This document shows, in pieces, positions 17,119 to 26,100 of a DNA stretch of 33,466 nucleotides (within the stretch, counting starts at the first letter, position 1; each line of letters starts with the position of its first letter). The notes below the pieces were generated by a model. The model did not search any database and was not told the DNA's origin. It saw only the letters and a list, made by a program, of their open reading frames with translations. Origin of the DNA: Pseudomonadota bacterium (GTDB lineage Bacteria; Desulfobacterota; Desulfobulbia; Desulfobulbales; SURF-16); assembly GCA_018897105.1 (NCBI GenBank), contig JAHILF010000104.1, forward strand, positions 1-33,466. Reading direction: 5' to 3'. A program made the position numbers and the translations under genes.

Positions 17119-19806
17119 TTAGAACTGACCTCCGATGCTGAAATCCCAGAGGCTTTGGTCTTCATCATACAGGGGGTCAATATTATACCCCCATTCCAGC
17201 CGCAGAGGCCCCATGGGTGACAGCCAGCGAAAGCCGAAACCGACACTTGAGCGAAGATCAGTGCCAATATTTTCCGAATCGCGGACGACATTACCTATAT
17301 CATAGAAGACCACACCATTGAGACCGATATCTTTGACAAGAGGGAAAATGTACTCAAAGTTCGCATAGGCCATTTTCTCGCCGCCTATTTTTTCATCGGT
17401 AAGCGGATCGCGCGGGCTGATGCCGTAATTTTCAAAACCGCGCATGGTGCTTAACCCGCCCAAATAAAATTTTTCATAAACAGGCAGCTTGTCTGTTTCG
17501 TCTTCGGTGATGTAACCGGCAGCACCCCGGACATGGAACACAGTATCCCAGCGGTAGGGGAAATACCAGCTGGTCGATCCCTCGAATTTGGTAAAGGCGC
17601 TGTCGCCGCCCAGAATGGAGCCGGCTTTTTTGACGGACAGAGAATGCAGGGAGCCTTCGGTGGGATTATACCGGCGATTTCTGCTGTCGCGGGAAAGGCC
17701 AAGGGTCACTGAGTGAGTGATATTGATGTCCATGGAGTCCAAGATGTACTGCGAAGCGTATGGGCTGACATTGGACAGTTCCGAGTCATCATAGCCCCAG
17801 CTGCCCCAGACCGTCCATTTCTCCCAGATGGGATAGCCGAGCCGGATTGCTGTTCCGAGGGATTTTTTGTCATAGTCGTCGTAATCCCGCGTCCAGTGGT
17901 AAACATCAAAACCAAAGGAGAGTTTGGAGTCATTGAGATGGGGTTCGGTAAAGCTCAGATTGTAATGGGTACTTGACCCGCCGACGTTGGCCTGTAATGA
18001 CACAGACTGGCCGCGGCCGAGAAAATTGTGCTGGGTGATGTCCGACATGAACAGTAAACCGTCGGCAGAGCTGAATCCTGCACCGATACTGAAGGTGCCG
18101 GTGGATTTCTCCTTCAGGTCGACGATGACATCCATCAGGTTGTCTTCCTCTGTCGGTTCAGGGGTAATGTTGACGTCCTCAAAAAAATCAAGCTGCTGCA
18201 GACGCTCCGTGCTCTTCTTCAAGGCGGTTGCGTCGTAAATGCTGTCTTCGTCAACAGCCATGACGCGGCGAATGACCTTGTCCCGGGTTCTTGTGTTTCC
18301 CTTGATAATGATCCGGTTGATATGGACCAGATCTCCTTTGCTGATATGGATGTTAAGCTCAACCCGTTTTTCTTCACTGTTCTTGGTAACCTGGGGATCA
18401 ACCTCGGCAAAGGCGTATCCTTTGGAGGCGTAGTAATCGGAAATTTTCAGCACATCATCACGCAGAACCTGGCGATTGAAATATTTTTCCTCGCCGATGG
18501 TTGTCATACCCTGGAGAACTGATTTTTCTTCGATCAGGTCACCGCCGATATCGATGACGCCTACCTTATAACGGTCACCTTCCGTGATGTTGAAAGTAAC
18601 ATAGAGCCATTCGCCTTTTTTCTCCACCTCGGGATCACCCACTTGAACATCGATAAACCCGTGATTCTGGTAAAAAGCACCGATGCGGGAGGCATCCTGC
18701 TTCAAGATGTCTCTTTTCAGCAGGCCTGAATCCGTGAACCAGGAGAACCATGTTTTAGTTGAAGTGGAGAGAATTTTTTCTATTTCATCATTGGCAAAGG
18801 TATTGTTGCCGTGGATGATTATTTCCTTGACGTATATTTTATCCCCTTCCTTGATTTCAAACAGGATATTGACCCGGTCCTTGTCAGGGTAGGTGAGTTT
18901 CGTGGTGACTTCGGTGTCAAAATATCCTTTTTCCTTGTAAAGCTTGCGGATGTTTTCCGCTGAGGTCATGACCTCCTGGGGATTGATAATGGTGTTTGCC
19001 GTAACGGTGATGACCTCTTTGACGGTGTCAGTCTCGAGATTTTTTTCACCGGAGATAGTGACGCTTGTGATAACTTCCTTTTCTTTGACGGAAAAGGTCA
19101 CCACCTTTCCTTCCTCGGTGTTTTCCACATTGATCTGGACATCGTCAAAGTAGCCCATTTTGTAAATGTTCTTCAGGTCCTCGCGGAGCTGCGCCTGATT
19201 ATATCGGTCGCCCGCCCTGTTCTGGATATGTTTGAGGATGGCCCCTGAGTCGATGCGGGTATTGCCGCTGATTTCTATTTTGGCAATACGGTAAAGCCGG
19301 CCGGTGTAGGAAAGAATCTTGTCCACAAGGGTGTCGAGTACGATGGCCAGCTCTTCGGAGCTTGCCGCTTCCTGGTAGAATGTGCGGGAGGACTTGGCGT
19401 CAAGGAGATCAACCGTCTGAATGTCGACACTTAATTTGCTGCCGAGCTGGGTGATGCTGCCGAACACGATGTACTCGAGATTTCCTTCCGGGATTATCTG
19501 GCGGATTTTTTCCGGAGGGGGCGGGAAGAGCGCGGCATAATCAATGTGCGCCATCACCTGGGTGCGATCCAGAAACTTCTGTCCTCGTGAGGTAACGTAT
19601 GTTGACAGGATCTGGTCGCTTTTTTCGGACAAAAGCGCGGGATCTCCGCCGGTGTTGATTTTAAACGGCAGAAAAACGGTGTTTGCTGTTGTCGCATCAG
19701 CAGTTGCCGCCTCGGTGGCCGCTTTGCTGCCGGAGGAAAAAGGCAATAAAAAAGCAAGAATGAAAAGAGGGATAACAAGGCTCAGGGGAAAACGGGATAT
19801 ATGCAT
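17119..19806 (-). CDS. bamA: Outer-membrane assembly factor BamA with an extra N-terminal periplasmic domain
   Basis: BamA inserts beta-barrel proteins into the outer membrane. This form has 895 residues, about 85 more than E. coli BamA. After a signal peptide (about 1-29) there is an extra domain (about 40-168; VFLPFKINTGG, EYIVFGSITQLGSKLSVDIQ) that recalls TolB-N-like folds. Five POTRA domains follow at about 172-244, 245-320, 324-411, 413-491 and 494-567, then a barrel with the STMRGFENYG loop-6 motif, and the chain ends in a phenylalanine-terminated beta signal (FSIGGQF). It lies downstream of lolC-lolD, as in related bacteria. No skp-like chaperone gene follows. No good Shine-Dalgarno precedes the ATG, but the signal peptide supports this start. 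Confidence 0.95.
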   Translation of the reverse strand: MHISRFPLSLVIPLFILAFLLPFSSGSKAATEAATADATTANTVFLPFKINTGGDPALLSEKSDQILSTYVTSRGQKFLDRTQVMAHIDYAALFPPPPEKIRQIIPEGNLEYIVFGSITQLGSKLSVDIQTVDLLDAKSSRTFYQEAASSEELAIVLDTLVDKILSYTGRLYRIAKIEISGNTRIDSGAILKHIQNRAGDRYNQAQLREDLKNIYKMGYFDDVQINVENTEEGKVVTFSVKEKEVITSVTISGEKNLETDTVKEVITVTANTIINPQEVMTSAENIRKLYKEKGYFDTEVTTKLTYPDKDRVNILFEIKEGDKIYVKEIIIHGNNTFANDEIEKILSTSTKTWFSWFTDSGLLKRDILKQDASRIGAFYQNHGFIDVQVGDPEVEKKGEWLYVTFNITEGDRYKVGVIDIGGDLIEEKSVLQGMTTIGEEKYFNRQVLRDDVLKISDYYASKGYAFAEVDPQVTKNSEEKRVELNIHISKGDLVHINRIIIKGNTRTRDKVIRRVMAVDEDSIYDATALKKSTERLQQLDFFEDVNITPEPTEEDNLMDVIVDLKEKSTGTFSIGAGFSSADGLLFMSDITQHNFLGRGQSVSLQANVGGSSTHYNLSFTEPHLNDSKLSFGFDVYHWTRDYDDYDKKSLGTAIRLGYPIWEKWTVWGSWGYDDSELSNVSPYASQYILDSMDINITHSVTLGLSRDSRNRRYNPTEGSLHSLSVKKAGSILGGDSAFTKFEGSTSWYFPYRWDTVFHVRGAAGYITEDETDKLPVYEKFYLGGLSTMRGFENYGISPRDPLTDEKIGGEKMAYANFEYIFPLVKDIGLNGVVFYDIGNVVRDSENIGTDLRSSVGFGFRWLSPMGPLRLEWGYNIDPLYDEDQSLWDFSIGGQF

Positions 19807-19972
19807 GGCAAGTCTTTGTAATAGAGTAGGGAATAAGAGAAGAAATTATCTTCACCAGGATATTGAAAAATTGCCGCACCGGCAACCTTTTTCCCGATCC
19901 TGTTCATTTGCATCAATTAAAAGTATAACTTGTGATAGTTAATAAAAAATGAAGATAGTTGCCATTAAAAAA

Positions 19973-20713
19973 TCAATGGAAGGCGGCGAGTGCATCATTT
20001 TCCTGCAAAATGCCGCTGTCGAACAGCCTGCCGTTTCGTAAGGTCAGACAGCGGTCCATCTGGCGGGCGAGGGCATAATTATGGGTAACCATAACCGTGG
20101 TCAGTCCGAAATCATGATTCATGTCCCGGATCAGATTGAAAACCTTTTCACCTGTTTTGGGATCAAGGTTGCCGGTCGGTTCATCAGCCAGCAGCAGTGC
20201 TGGCTTCATAATAATTGCTCTGGCCAGGGCGACCCGCTGCTGTTCACCGCCGGACAGCTCGCCGACCCGGTGCTCCAATCTGTGACCGAGACCTACTTTG
20301 TTGAGCAACTCCCTCGCATCGTCGAAAAGTTCTTCTTTATTCCTGCCTGCGATAAGGCCTGGCATGAGGGTGTTCTCCAATGCGGAAAACTCGGGGAGCA
20401 GATGGTGGAACTGGAAAACAAAGCCGATGGTCTGATTGCGGAAAGCTGCCAGACTTCCGTCATCACGTTTAAAAATATCTTCATTTTTATAGGTTAAGGT
20501 TCCTTTATCCGGTCTGTCTAAAGTGCCGAGAATATGGAGAAGCGTCGATTTGCCGGTCCCCGAAACACCGGTGATAGCCACCATCTCGCCCCTCAGGAGT
20601 TCCAGGCTGAGATCACTGAGGACCTCAACCCTGCCGGGACCATGGCCGTAAGACTTCACCAGTCCCCGGGCTGAAAAATCAACTGTTCTGCTGCTGGAGT
20701 CTCTCATATGCAT
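19973..20713 (-). CDS. lolD: Lipoprotein-releasing ABC transporter ATPase LolD
   Basis: LolD (246 residues) powers extraction of outer-membrane lipoproteins from the inner membrane. All ABC motifs are intact: Walker [10 protein letters not shown] (49-57), signature LSGGEQQR (153-160) and Walker [13 protein letters not shown] (173-184), followed by the switch histidine in VTHNYALA. It follows lolC with a one-base stop/start overlap (TAATG), the usual sign of translational coupling. A 165-base spacer then leads to bamA. The closely related MacB and FtsE ATPases are less likely, given the lolC and bamA neighbours. Confidence 0.93.
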   Translation of the reverse strand: MHMRDSSSRTVDFSARGLVKSYGHGPGRVEVLSDLSLELLRGEMVAITGVSGTGKSTLLHILGTLDRPDKGTLTYKNEDIFKRDDGSLAAFRNQTIGFVFQFHHLLPEFSALENTLMPGLIAGRNKEELFDDARELLNKVGLGHRLEHRVGELSGGEQQRVALARAIIMKPALLLADEPTGNLDPKTGEKVFNLIRDMNHDFGLTTVMVTHNYALARQMDRCLTLRNGRLFDSGILQENDALAAFH

Positions 20714-21945
20714 TAATAACGCAGGGCTTCGGCCGGTTCAACCCGGGACGCCTGCCACGACGGATAGATGGTTGCAAGGAAGGTAATAAGTACCGCGGCA
20801 AAGGCAACAGCTGTCACATCAAAGGGCAGAATCTGGACCGGCAGGGTGGACATGGGATAGACATCGCTGGGTAGCTTGATAAACTGGTAGCGGCTCAGGA
20901 TTTTGCATAAGCCGAGACCACCGGCGACGCCGATTGCCGTGCCGGTACAGCCGATGATAAGCCCTTCATAAACAAAAATACGGAGAATGCTGCCGGACTT
21001 GGCCCCCATGGATTTTAACACTGCGATGTCTTTGGTCTTTTCCATGACCACCATGGTAAGGGTGCTGATGATGTTAAAGGCCGCAACCAGCACAATCAGG
21101 GTAAGGATGATAAACATGGCCGTTTTCTCAAGTTTCAGGGCGGAAAAGAGATTCTGGTTCATGCGCATCCAGTCCTTGGCCACAAAGCCCGGGCCAAGCA
21201 TTTCCTCGATCCTGGTGGCAATGTCCTGGGCCTGATAAATGTCATTGACATTGACTTCGATGCCGTGCACGGCATCGCCCATGCCGAGAAACTGCTGGGC
21301 GGTTTTGAGGGAAATATAGGCCAGGGAGGAATCGTACTCATACATGCCGGTGTCAAAAATTCCCGTAACTTCGCATGATTTTATTTTAGGAATCACTCCC
21401 ATGGGGGTCAGGGGGCCGGATGGAGACAGCAGCCTCACCCTGTCTCCCATTCCTAACCCGAGCTGCCGTGCCAGATGCTTGCCGATGATGATGCCCGGTG
21501 GCATACCAGGTTCCTTTTCGGAACGGGAAAGACCGGAAATATGTCCCTGGATCAGCTGGCTTGACAGGGAAAGTACCGAGGAGGCGCTGTCCGGGTCAAT
21601 ACCGCGCAGCACGATGCCGGTGCCGTTATTACCCGTGGTAATCATGGTTTGGGAATAGATGTAGGGGGTGACTGACTTTACCCCTTCCGTATGCTGGATG
21701 GCGTTAACCAGGGCCGGGTAGTCATCGATGATGCCGCCAAGCTTCTGCACAACAATGTGGGAGTTTACCCCGAGAATTTTATTGCGCAGCTCAGAGGTGA
21801 ATCCCGCCATGACGGCCAGCACGACAATGAGGGCCATGACCCCCACGGCGACACCAGCCACGGAAATAAAGGTGATAAGCGAAATAAATCCCTGTTTTCG
21901 CTTTGCCTTGAGGTAGCGGAAACAGATAAATGTCTCGAAACTCAA
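20713..21945 (-). CDS. lolC: Lipoprotein-releasing ABC transporter permease LolC/LolE type
   Basis: This is the integral membrane partner of LolD, 410 residues from a TTG start. The first TM is about 20-47 (GFISLITFISVAGVAVGVMA), followed by a large periplasmic domain (about 48-272), then three TM helices (about 277-301, 320-345, 376-393) forming the FtsX/MacB-like unit. The start at 21945 (TTG) gives SFETFICFRYLKAKRKQG, the standard LolC/E beginning. It lies four bases after the lysS stop, with an AAAGG-like site inside lysS. A longer frame would overlap lysS and add a stretch that does not belong. Only one permease gene is present, so a homodimer (LolF-like) with LolD is inferred. Confidence 0.9.
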   Translation of the reverse strand: MSFETFICFRYLKAKRKQGFISLITFISVAGVAVGVMALIVVLAVMAGFTSELRNKILGVNSHIVVQKLGGIIDDYPALVNAIQHTEGVKSVTPYIYSQTMITTGNNGTGIVLRGIDPDSASSVLSLSSQLIQGHISGLSRSEKEPGMPPGIIIGKHLARQLGLGMGDRVRLLSPSGPLTPMGVIPKIKSCEVTGIFDTGMYEYDSSLAYISLKTAQQFLGMGDAVHGIEVNVNDIYQAQDIATRIEEMLGPGFVAKDWMRMNQNLFSALKLEKTAMFIILTLIVLVAAFNIISTLTMVVMEKTKDIAVLKSMGAKSGSILRIFVYEGLIIGCTGTAIGVAGGLGLCKILSRYQFIKLPSDVYPMSTLPVQILPFDVTAVAFAAVLITFLATIYPSWQASRVEPAEALRY

Positions 21946-21949
21946 GTTG

Positions 21950-23425
21950 TTAACCTTTCTCAGGACGCAGATGGGGAAAAAGAATGACGTCACGGATGGA
22001 GGGAGCATCGGTCAGCAGCATGACCAGACGGTCTATGCCGATTCCTTCGCCAGCAGCCGGAGGCATGCCGTATTCCAGGGCTCGGACAAAATCCTTGTCA
22101 AGTTCCGGGAAGATTTCCTCGTCATCGCCCCGCTCGGCAATCTGTTTTTCCAGGCGCTGTTTCTGGTCGATGGGATCGTTTAATTCACTGAAGGCGTTGG
22201 CTATTTCCCGGCCGGTGATAAAAAGTTCGAAGCGGTCGGTAACATCAGGATTGTCCTTGTTTCTCCTGGCAAGAGGGGAGATCTCCGTAGAGTATTCGGT
22301 GATAAAGGTCGGGTTGATGAGCTTTTCTTCCACCAGCAGTTCAAAAAGCTCGGTTTTGGCCTTACCCGGCCCTGCCGTGGCTTCCAGTTTAATGCCCTTG
22401 TCGCGGGCAAGTTGCCTGATTTTTTCCGGATCGTCTAAAGTGGTCTGGTCAATGCCGGCGATTTCCATGAGCGCTTCTTCCATGGTATATCGTTTCCAGG
22501 GCGGGGAAAGATCAATCTCATCACCCTGATAGGTGATCTGCATGGAACCGGTCACCTCAGCCGCAATCCAGGAAATCATCTCTTCGGTCAAGTCCATCAG
22601 GTCATGGTAAGTGGCATAGGCCTGATAAAATTCCAGCATGGTGAATTCCGGATTATGCCTGGTTGACAGACCTTCGTTTCTGAAATTACGATTAATCTCA
22701 AAGACTTTTTCAAATCCGCCCACCAACAGGCGTTTCAGATAGAGTTCAGGCGCGATACGCAGATAAAGATCCATATCCAGGGCATTATGGTGGGTCTTGA
22801 ATGGTTTTGCCGTGGCCCCCCCGGCGATGGGCTGCATCATCGGGGTTTCCACCTCCATGAATCCTCTGTTGACCAGAAAATCACGGACAAGTCGGATAAT
22901 TTCCACCCGTTTACGGAAGGTATCCCGCACCTCGGGATTAACGATAAGATCAACATAGCGCTGCCGGTAGCGGATTTCCACATCAGTCAGTCCGTGAAAC
23001 TTCTCAGGAAGAGGCCGCAGGGATTTGCTGATGTGCTGGAAGGAAATGGCCTGCAGCGTCGGTTCACCGGTCTTGGTGCGGAAAAGCGATCCTTTGAAGC
23101 CGGCAATATCGCCGATGTCCAGTTTTTTGAAAATAGTGTATGCCTCTTGGCCAACCACATCCTGTTTCATATAGACCTGCAGGCGGCCGGTTTCATCCTG
23201 AATCTGCAGGAATGTGGCTTTGCCGAATTTGCGCATAGCGACAATCCTGCCGGCCAGCGACATGGTGCCGGGCATCAGGGGTGCCTCCGGATCGGGATTT
23301 TCCGGCAAAACGTCCTTTACCTGATGGGTCGGTTTGTAATTGTTGGCATACAGCTCAACCCCCAGTTCGGCCAGCTCTGCGGCTTTTGCCCGTCTCTGCA
23401 GCAGTACTTGATTTAATTCATCCAT
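21950..23425 (-). CDS. lysS: Lysyl-tRNA synthetase, class II
   Basis: This enzyme charges tRNA-Lys (491 residues, normal length). The N-terminal OB-fold (VAMRKFGKATFLQIQDETGR) reads the anticodon. The class II catalytic core shows motif 2 (FRNEGLSTRHNPEFTMLEFY) and motif 3 (GEGIGIDRLVMLLTD), and the protein ends in the usual ILFPHLRPE. GAGGTGG lies before the ATG. It is the first gene of the minus-strand run that continues with lolC four bases later, an arrangement known from other deltaproteobacteria. The 141-base spacer upstream contains repeated GAAATCCG-like words. Confidence 0.96.
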   Translation of the reverse strand: MDELNQVLLQRRAKAAELAELGVELYANNYKPTHQVKDVLPENPDPEAPLMPGTMSLAGRIVAMRKFGKATFLQIQDETGRLQVYMKQDVVGQEAYTIFKKLDIGDIAGFKGSLFRTKTGEPTLQAISFQHISKSLRPLPEKFHGLTDVEIRYRQRYVDLIVNPEVRDTFRKRVEIIRLVRDFLVNRGFMEVETPMMQPIAGGATAKPFKTHHNALDMDLYLRIAPELYLKRLLVGGFEKVFEINRNFRNEGLSTRHNPEFTMLEFYQAYATYHDLMDLTEEMISWIAAEVTGSMQITYQGDEIDLSPPWKRYTMEEALMEIAGIDQTTLDDPEKIRQLARDKGIKLEATAGPGKAKTELFELLVEEKLINPTFITEYSTEISPLARRNKDNPDVTDRFELFITGREIANAFSELNDPIDQKQRLEKQIAERGDDEEIFPELDKDFVRALEYGMPPAAGEGIGIDRLVMLLTDAPSIRDVILFPHLRPEKG

Positions 23426-23566
23426 ATTCCACCTCGCCCCGTCATGTTGACCGATGCGTTTGTTTTATCTAAAATCCGAAATTTGTAAAACAACCCTATG
23501 ACGTTATCTTCGAAATCCGCATGCCTCATTCTGCATTCCGAAATCCGAAATCTTCATATTGCAAGA

Positions 23567-24661
23567 CTACAGATATTTTCCCCTCAGTCTCTCTGAAACC
23601 TCCCGGGTCAACTCGAGAACCCGGGCAGCCAGATCCGCGGTCAATGCGCCGGTGCCACAGCTGGGCGTGATCAGGCTCCGGCGTAGCAGGGTTGACATAT
23701 CCCAGTCATTGTTGACGAGTTGAGCGGCCTGCTCTTCCCAGCGGGCAACGAGAGAATCCGTGCTTTCGGCAAGGATGCGTTCTTTTTCTGCGGTCGGGAC
23801 GATTCCCCAGGCAATAATACCGCCCCGGGTAAGAAAAGCATAGAGCTCATTTTTAAATGATGCAAGGCGGTCGAAAAAGCCATAGGCGTCAAAGTTTAAG
23901 ATGTCAAAATCAAGGGAAAGAAGGAGTGCCCAGTCTGTGTTGGCGCAGACGTGGATGCCGGCCAGACCACCGGCTTGATGAATTGCCTCGATCATCTCGT
24001 TCTGGTCGGTGGAGATGTCCTCTTTGGAAATACTGATAAATGACGATGAGCCTAAACCTGCCAGGGCCGGTTCATCGATGAAAACTATAACCGGTTTGCC
24101 CGCTTTTTTGAGGAAAGAGACCTGCCAGGCGGCCTTCATGGCAAGCCCCTTGGTGATCATCTCCCGGATCATCGGATCATAATAACCGGCACGGTTATTA
24201 TGATCCGATATGCCGGTGAGCAGGGTGAAGGGGCCTGTAATCTGTCCCTTCAGGGCGAGAATGCCATCCCTGTTTTTTGCCTGTTCCATCAGTTTGTAGA
24301 GCCCTTGAGCATGAGAAGGACTTACTTTGAAGCGGGAATCGGCAAGCTTGGTAAAATTTTCCGCCACTTCAAGGTATTCCTCAAAAAAGGCGAGCTGGTC
24401 CGCCTCGAAATGGTCGGATCCGGTGTTGAAGAATATCCTTTCACCCTCTGATGAAATGCCTGGCAGTCCTTCGTTAAACTGCTGAAGCATTCCTTCAAGG
24501 CGATTGCCCGGCAGCTGGGGCCAGAGCGGGATGTGCGGTGTGTGCCGAAACACGAGTTCAAGCGCCTCATCGTGATTGGTCAGAGGGATGCTGCCTATTA
24601 ACGTGGCATGTCCGTCTGCCTCAAATGAGGAACCTGCTTTGCTGTTATTCTGGGGGGACAT
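23567..24661 (-). CDS. Core-MetE-like (cobalamin-independent methionine synthase C-terminal type) methyltransferase
   Basis: This 364-residue protein belongs to the UROD/MetE-like barrel superfamily. The start is ATG 24661, where AAGGAT is well placed; the longer frame adds a hydrophobic stretch without support. It corresponds only to the catalytic half of MetE (full MetE is about 750 residues). Candidate zinc ligands are His237 and Cys239 in GIHVCANTDW and Cys335 in ITPSCGTGAL, matching the MetE His-x-Cys and Cys-Gly positions. ITGPFTL and IDEPALAGLG are also MetE-like. Such stand-alone core proteins may make methionine from homocysteine with a corrinoid-bound rather than folate-bound methyl group. 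That role, and the methyl donor, are inferred. It is separated from lysS by 141 bases on the same strand. Confidence 0.75.
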   Translation of the reverse strand: MSPQNNSKAGSSFEADGHATLIGSIPLTNHDEALELVFRHTPHIPLWPQLPGNRLEGMLQQFNEGLPGISSEGERIFFNTGSDHFEADQLAFFEEYLEVAENFTKLADSRFKVSPSHAQGLYKLMEQAKNRDGILALKGQITGPFTLLTGISDHNNRAGYYDPMIREMITKGLAMKAAWQVSFLKKAGKPVIVFIDEPALAGLGSSSFISISKEDISTDQNEMIEAIHQAGGLAGIHVCANTDWALLLSLDFDILNFDAYGFFDRLASFKNELYAFLTRGGIIAWGIVPTAEKERILAESTDSLVARWEEQAAQLVNNDWDMSTLLRRSLITPSCGTGALTADLAARVLELTREVSERLRGKYL

Positions 24662-24844
24662 TGTTCTATCCTTAATATAATTTATCTGCAGGATGATCAG
24701 GGTGATACAGTAATATAAAAAGATGATCAACTTACTCTCAAAAAGATCAAAGTGCAAAGCCAAAAATAAAAAGATAGCGCCCTGCTGGTTCTGCCTTATA
24801 TTACTATTATTATAAATGTTTTACCGGAAATGTTTTTACCGGCC

Positions 24845-24873
24845 TTGACGGTCCTGCTGAATTTGTTTATTTT
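24845..24873 (+). promoter_or_regulatory. Sigma-70-type promoter of tRNA-Leu
   Basis: TTGACG (24845-24850) and TATTTT (24868-24873) are spaced by 17 bases. The predicted start, about seven bases further, falls just before the mature tRNA 5' end. Confidence 0.55.
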
Positions 24874-24882
24874 CCACAAAAT

Positions 24883-24968
<86 letters not shown>

Positions 24969-25207
24969 TTTTTTTTCACGGCAATACCTGTGAACAAAAT
25001 CAACACTGGCGATGTTATTCATTAACATTGTTGTGCTCTGTCTACATCCCTGGGTCAATCGTATCACGGCCAGCAGCCTTTTGGTGCATCTTTGGCCAGT
25101 TATGACTTGGTAAAGCTGTTTGGGTGAGTTTGCGGTACAGTGTTTCATTCTTCCGTCGAGATCCTCGCCTCTACAGCAGGAAATCAGGAAATAAAAAAGG
25201 GAGAGCC

Positions 25208-25381
25208 ATGGTGATCCTGCCTTGGCGTGTTATTCGGTTGAAAAGGGAAATCAGGTTTTATTGTTACGTCTCCCTCCTGCCTGTCCGATGCGACAGATTT
25301 TTGGCGGTGGCAACGGTTGCACTGATAGCGTTTACCTGTGTTGATTTCACAACAAGTAAGGCCATACTCAGGTCAGACTAA
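25208..25381 (+). CDS. Possible small hypothetical membrane protein (57 residues)
   Basis: ATG 25208 is preceded by GGGAG at a short spacing. The product is basic in its first half and has one hydrophobic segment (FLAVATVALIAFTCV), so a single-pass membrane peptide is conceivable. No family is recognised, and the frame may be chance. It lies alone between tRNA-Leu and the inverted-repeat element. Confidence 0.25.
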   Translation: MVILPWRVIRLKREIRFYCYVSLLPVRCDRFLAVATVALIAFTCVDFTTSKAILRSD

Positions 25382-25538
25382 TCCCAGCGGCCCATCTTAA
25401 TATTAAAGAGAATTTGGCGACATTTCTCGGCACTGCCTATTTGGGAAAGAATGGGCTAATCTCAAACCTATTTGGAACTGAATTGCATTTTTTTGTCATG
25501 GTCTTTCTCCAACTATCCAACTAAATGACAACTAGTAT

Positions 25539-25826
25539 ATAAACATCAGATCTCCTGATGTCGGCAGTATGACAGCAGCAACTAATTCTTTCTAATGTGC
25601 TGAAATAGCGTTAAATTGTGTACCTGCTCACAAGGGAGGCCACAAACGACAGCTTCCAAGCAGGATTTCTTCTTGGTACCATTTTAGGCCTGGATGGTGC
25701 CAGGAGAACTTTGAAGAAATCTAATATCTATATGACATTGTTAATTTTTAAAAAAATAACGATGAGACCACTTTAAAAATCTAGTATCGGACTATAATCT
25801 GTCGACATCAGGAGGTCTGAACTTAT
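25539..25826. repeat. Possible MITE-like element bounded by imperfect terminal inverted repeats
   Basis: Left arm 25539-25567 and right arm 25799-25826 are inverted copies sharing the core CTCCTGATGTCG, with about three mismatches and one gap over 28 bases. The inner part contains a further imperfect hairpin (GGTACCAT/ATGGTGCC, near 25674-25701) and no gene. A clear target-site duplication was not found, so it could also be a decayed IS or a regulatory structure. Confidence 0.4.
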
Positions 25827-25949
25827 GCCATGAGACATAGGACAAACAAGGTCCTATGCGTTAAAGAAAACTGAAACTTAGTGGAAATCGCAAAATATTA
25901 TTGGTACCCAAAAAGCTAACTTTCTGTTATTTTGCTCAGTATTTTAGCA

Positions 25950-25978
25950 TTGACAGTTAAGGTGGTTAATCTTAATTT
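25950..25978 (+). promoter_or_regulatory. Sigma-70-type promoter upstream of tig
   Basis: A perfect TTGACA (25950-25955) and TAATTT (25973-25978) are separated by exactly 17 bases. Predicted transcription starts near 25985. Confidence 0.55.
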
Positions 25979-26100
25979 CTAAAAAGCTGTATGGAAAAGG
26001 GAACTGTACGGATGTTGTTCAGGCTGACTTCTATCCCAATAAAATCAGGACGGAAGTTTGCTTAAAATCCTATTCTCCCGAGGCAGAGCTTGAGAAATAA
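25954..26100 (+). pseudogene. Possible coding remnant without a start codon
   Basis: One frame is open for 48 codons to TAA 26098-26100 and ends in natural-looking protein sequence (...KSYSPEAELEK). It has no ATG, GTG or TTG with a ribosome site, and its 5' end overlaps the promoter above. Either it is the tail of a lost gene or the frame is chance inside a small RNA. Confidence 0.15.

Noticed and set aside
21946-22008. Longer LolC overlapping lysS
   Set aside because: The extra N-terminal residues lie inside lysS and lengthen the protein beyond the usual start; TTG 21945 gives the standard LolC/E beginning.
24662-24763. Hydrophobic N-terminal extension of the core-MetE-like protein
   Set aside because: ATG 24661 has a good AAGGAT site, and cytosolic MetE-like enzymes carry no membrane segment.
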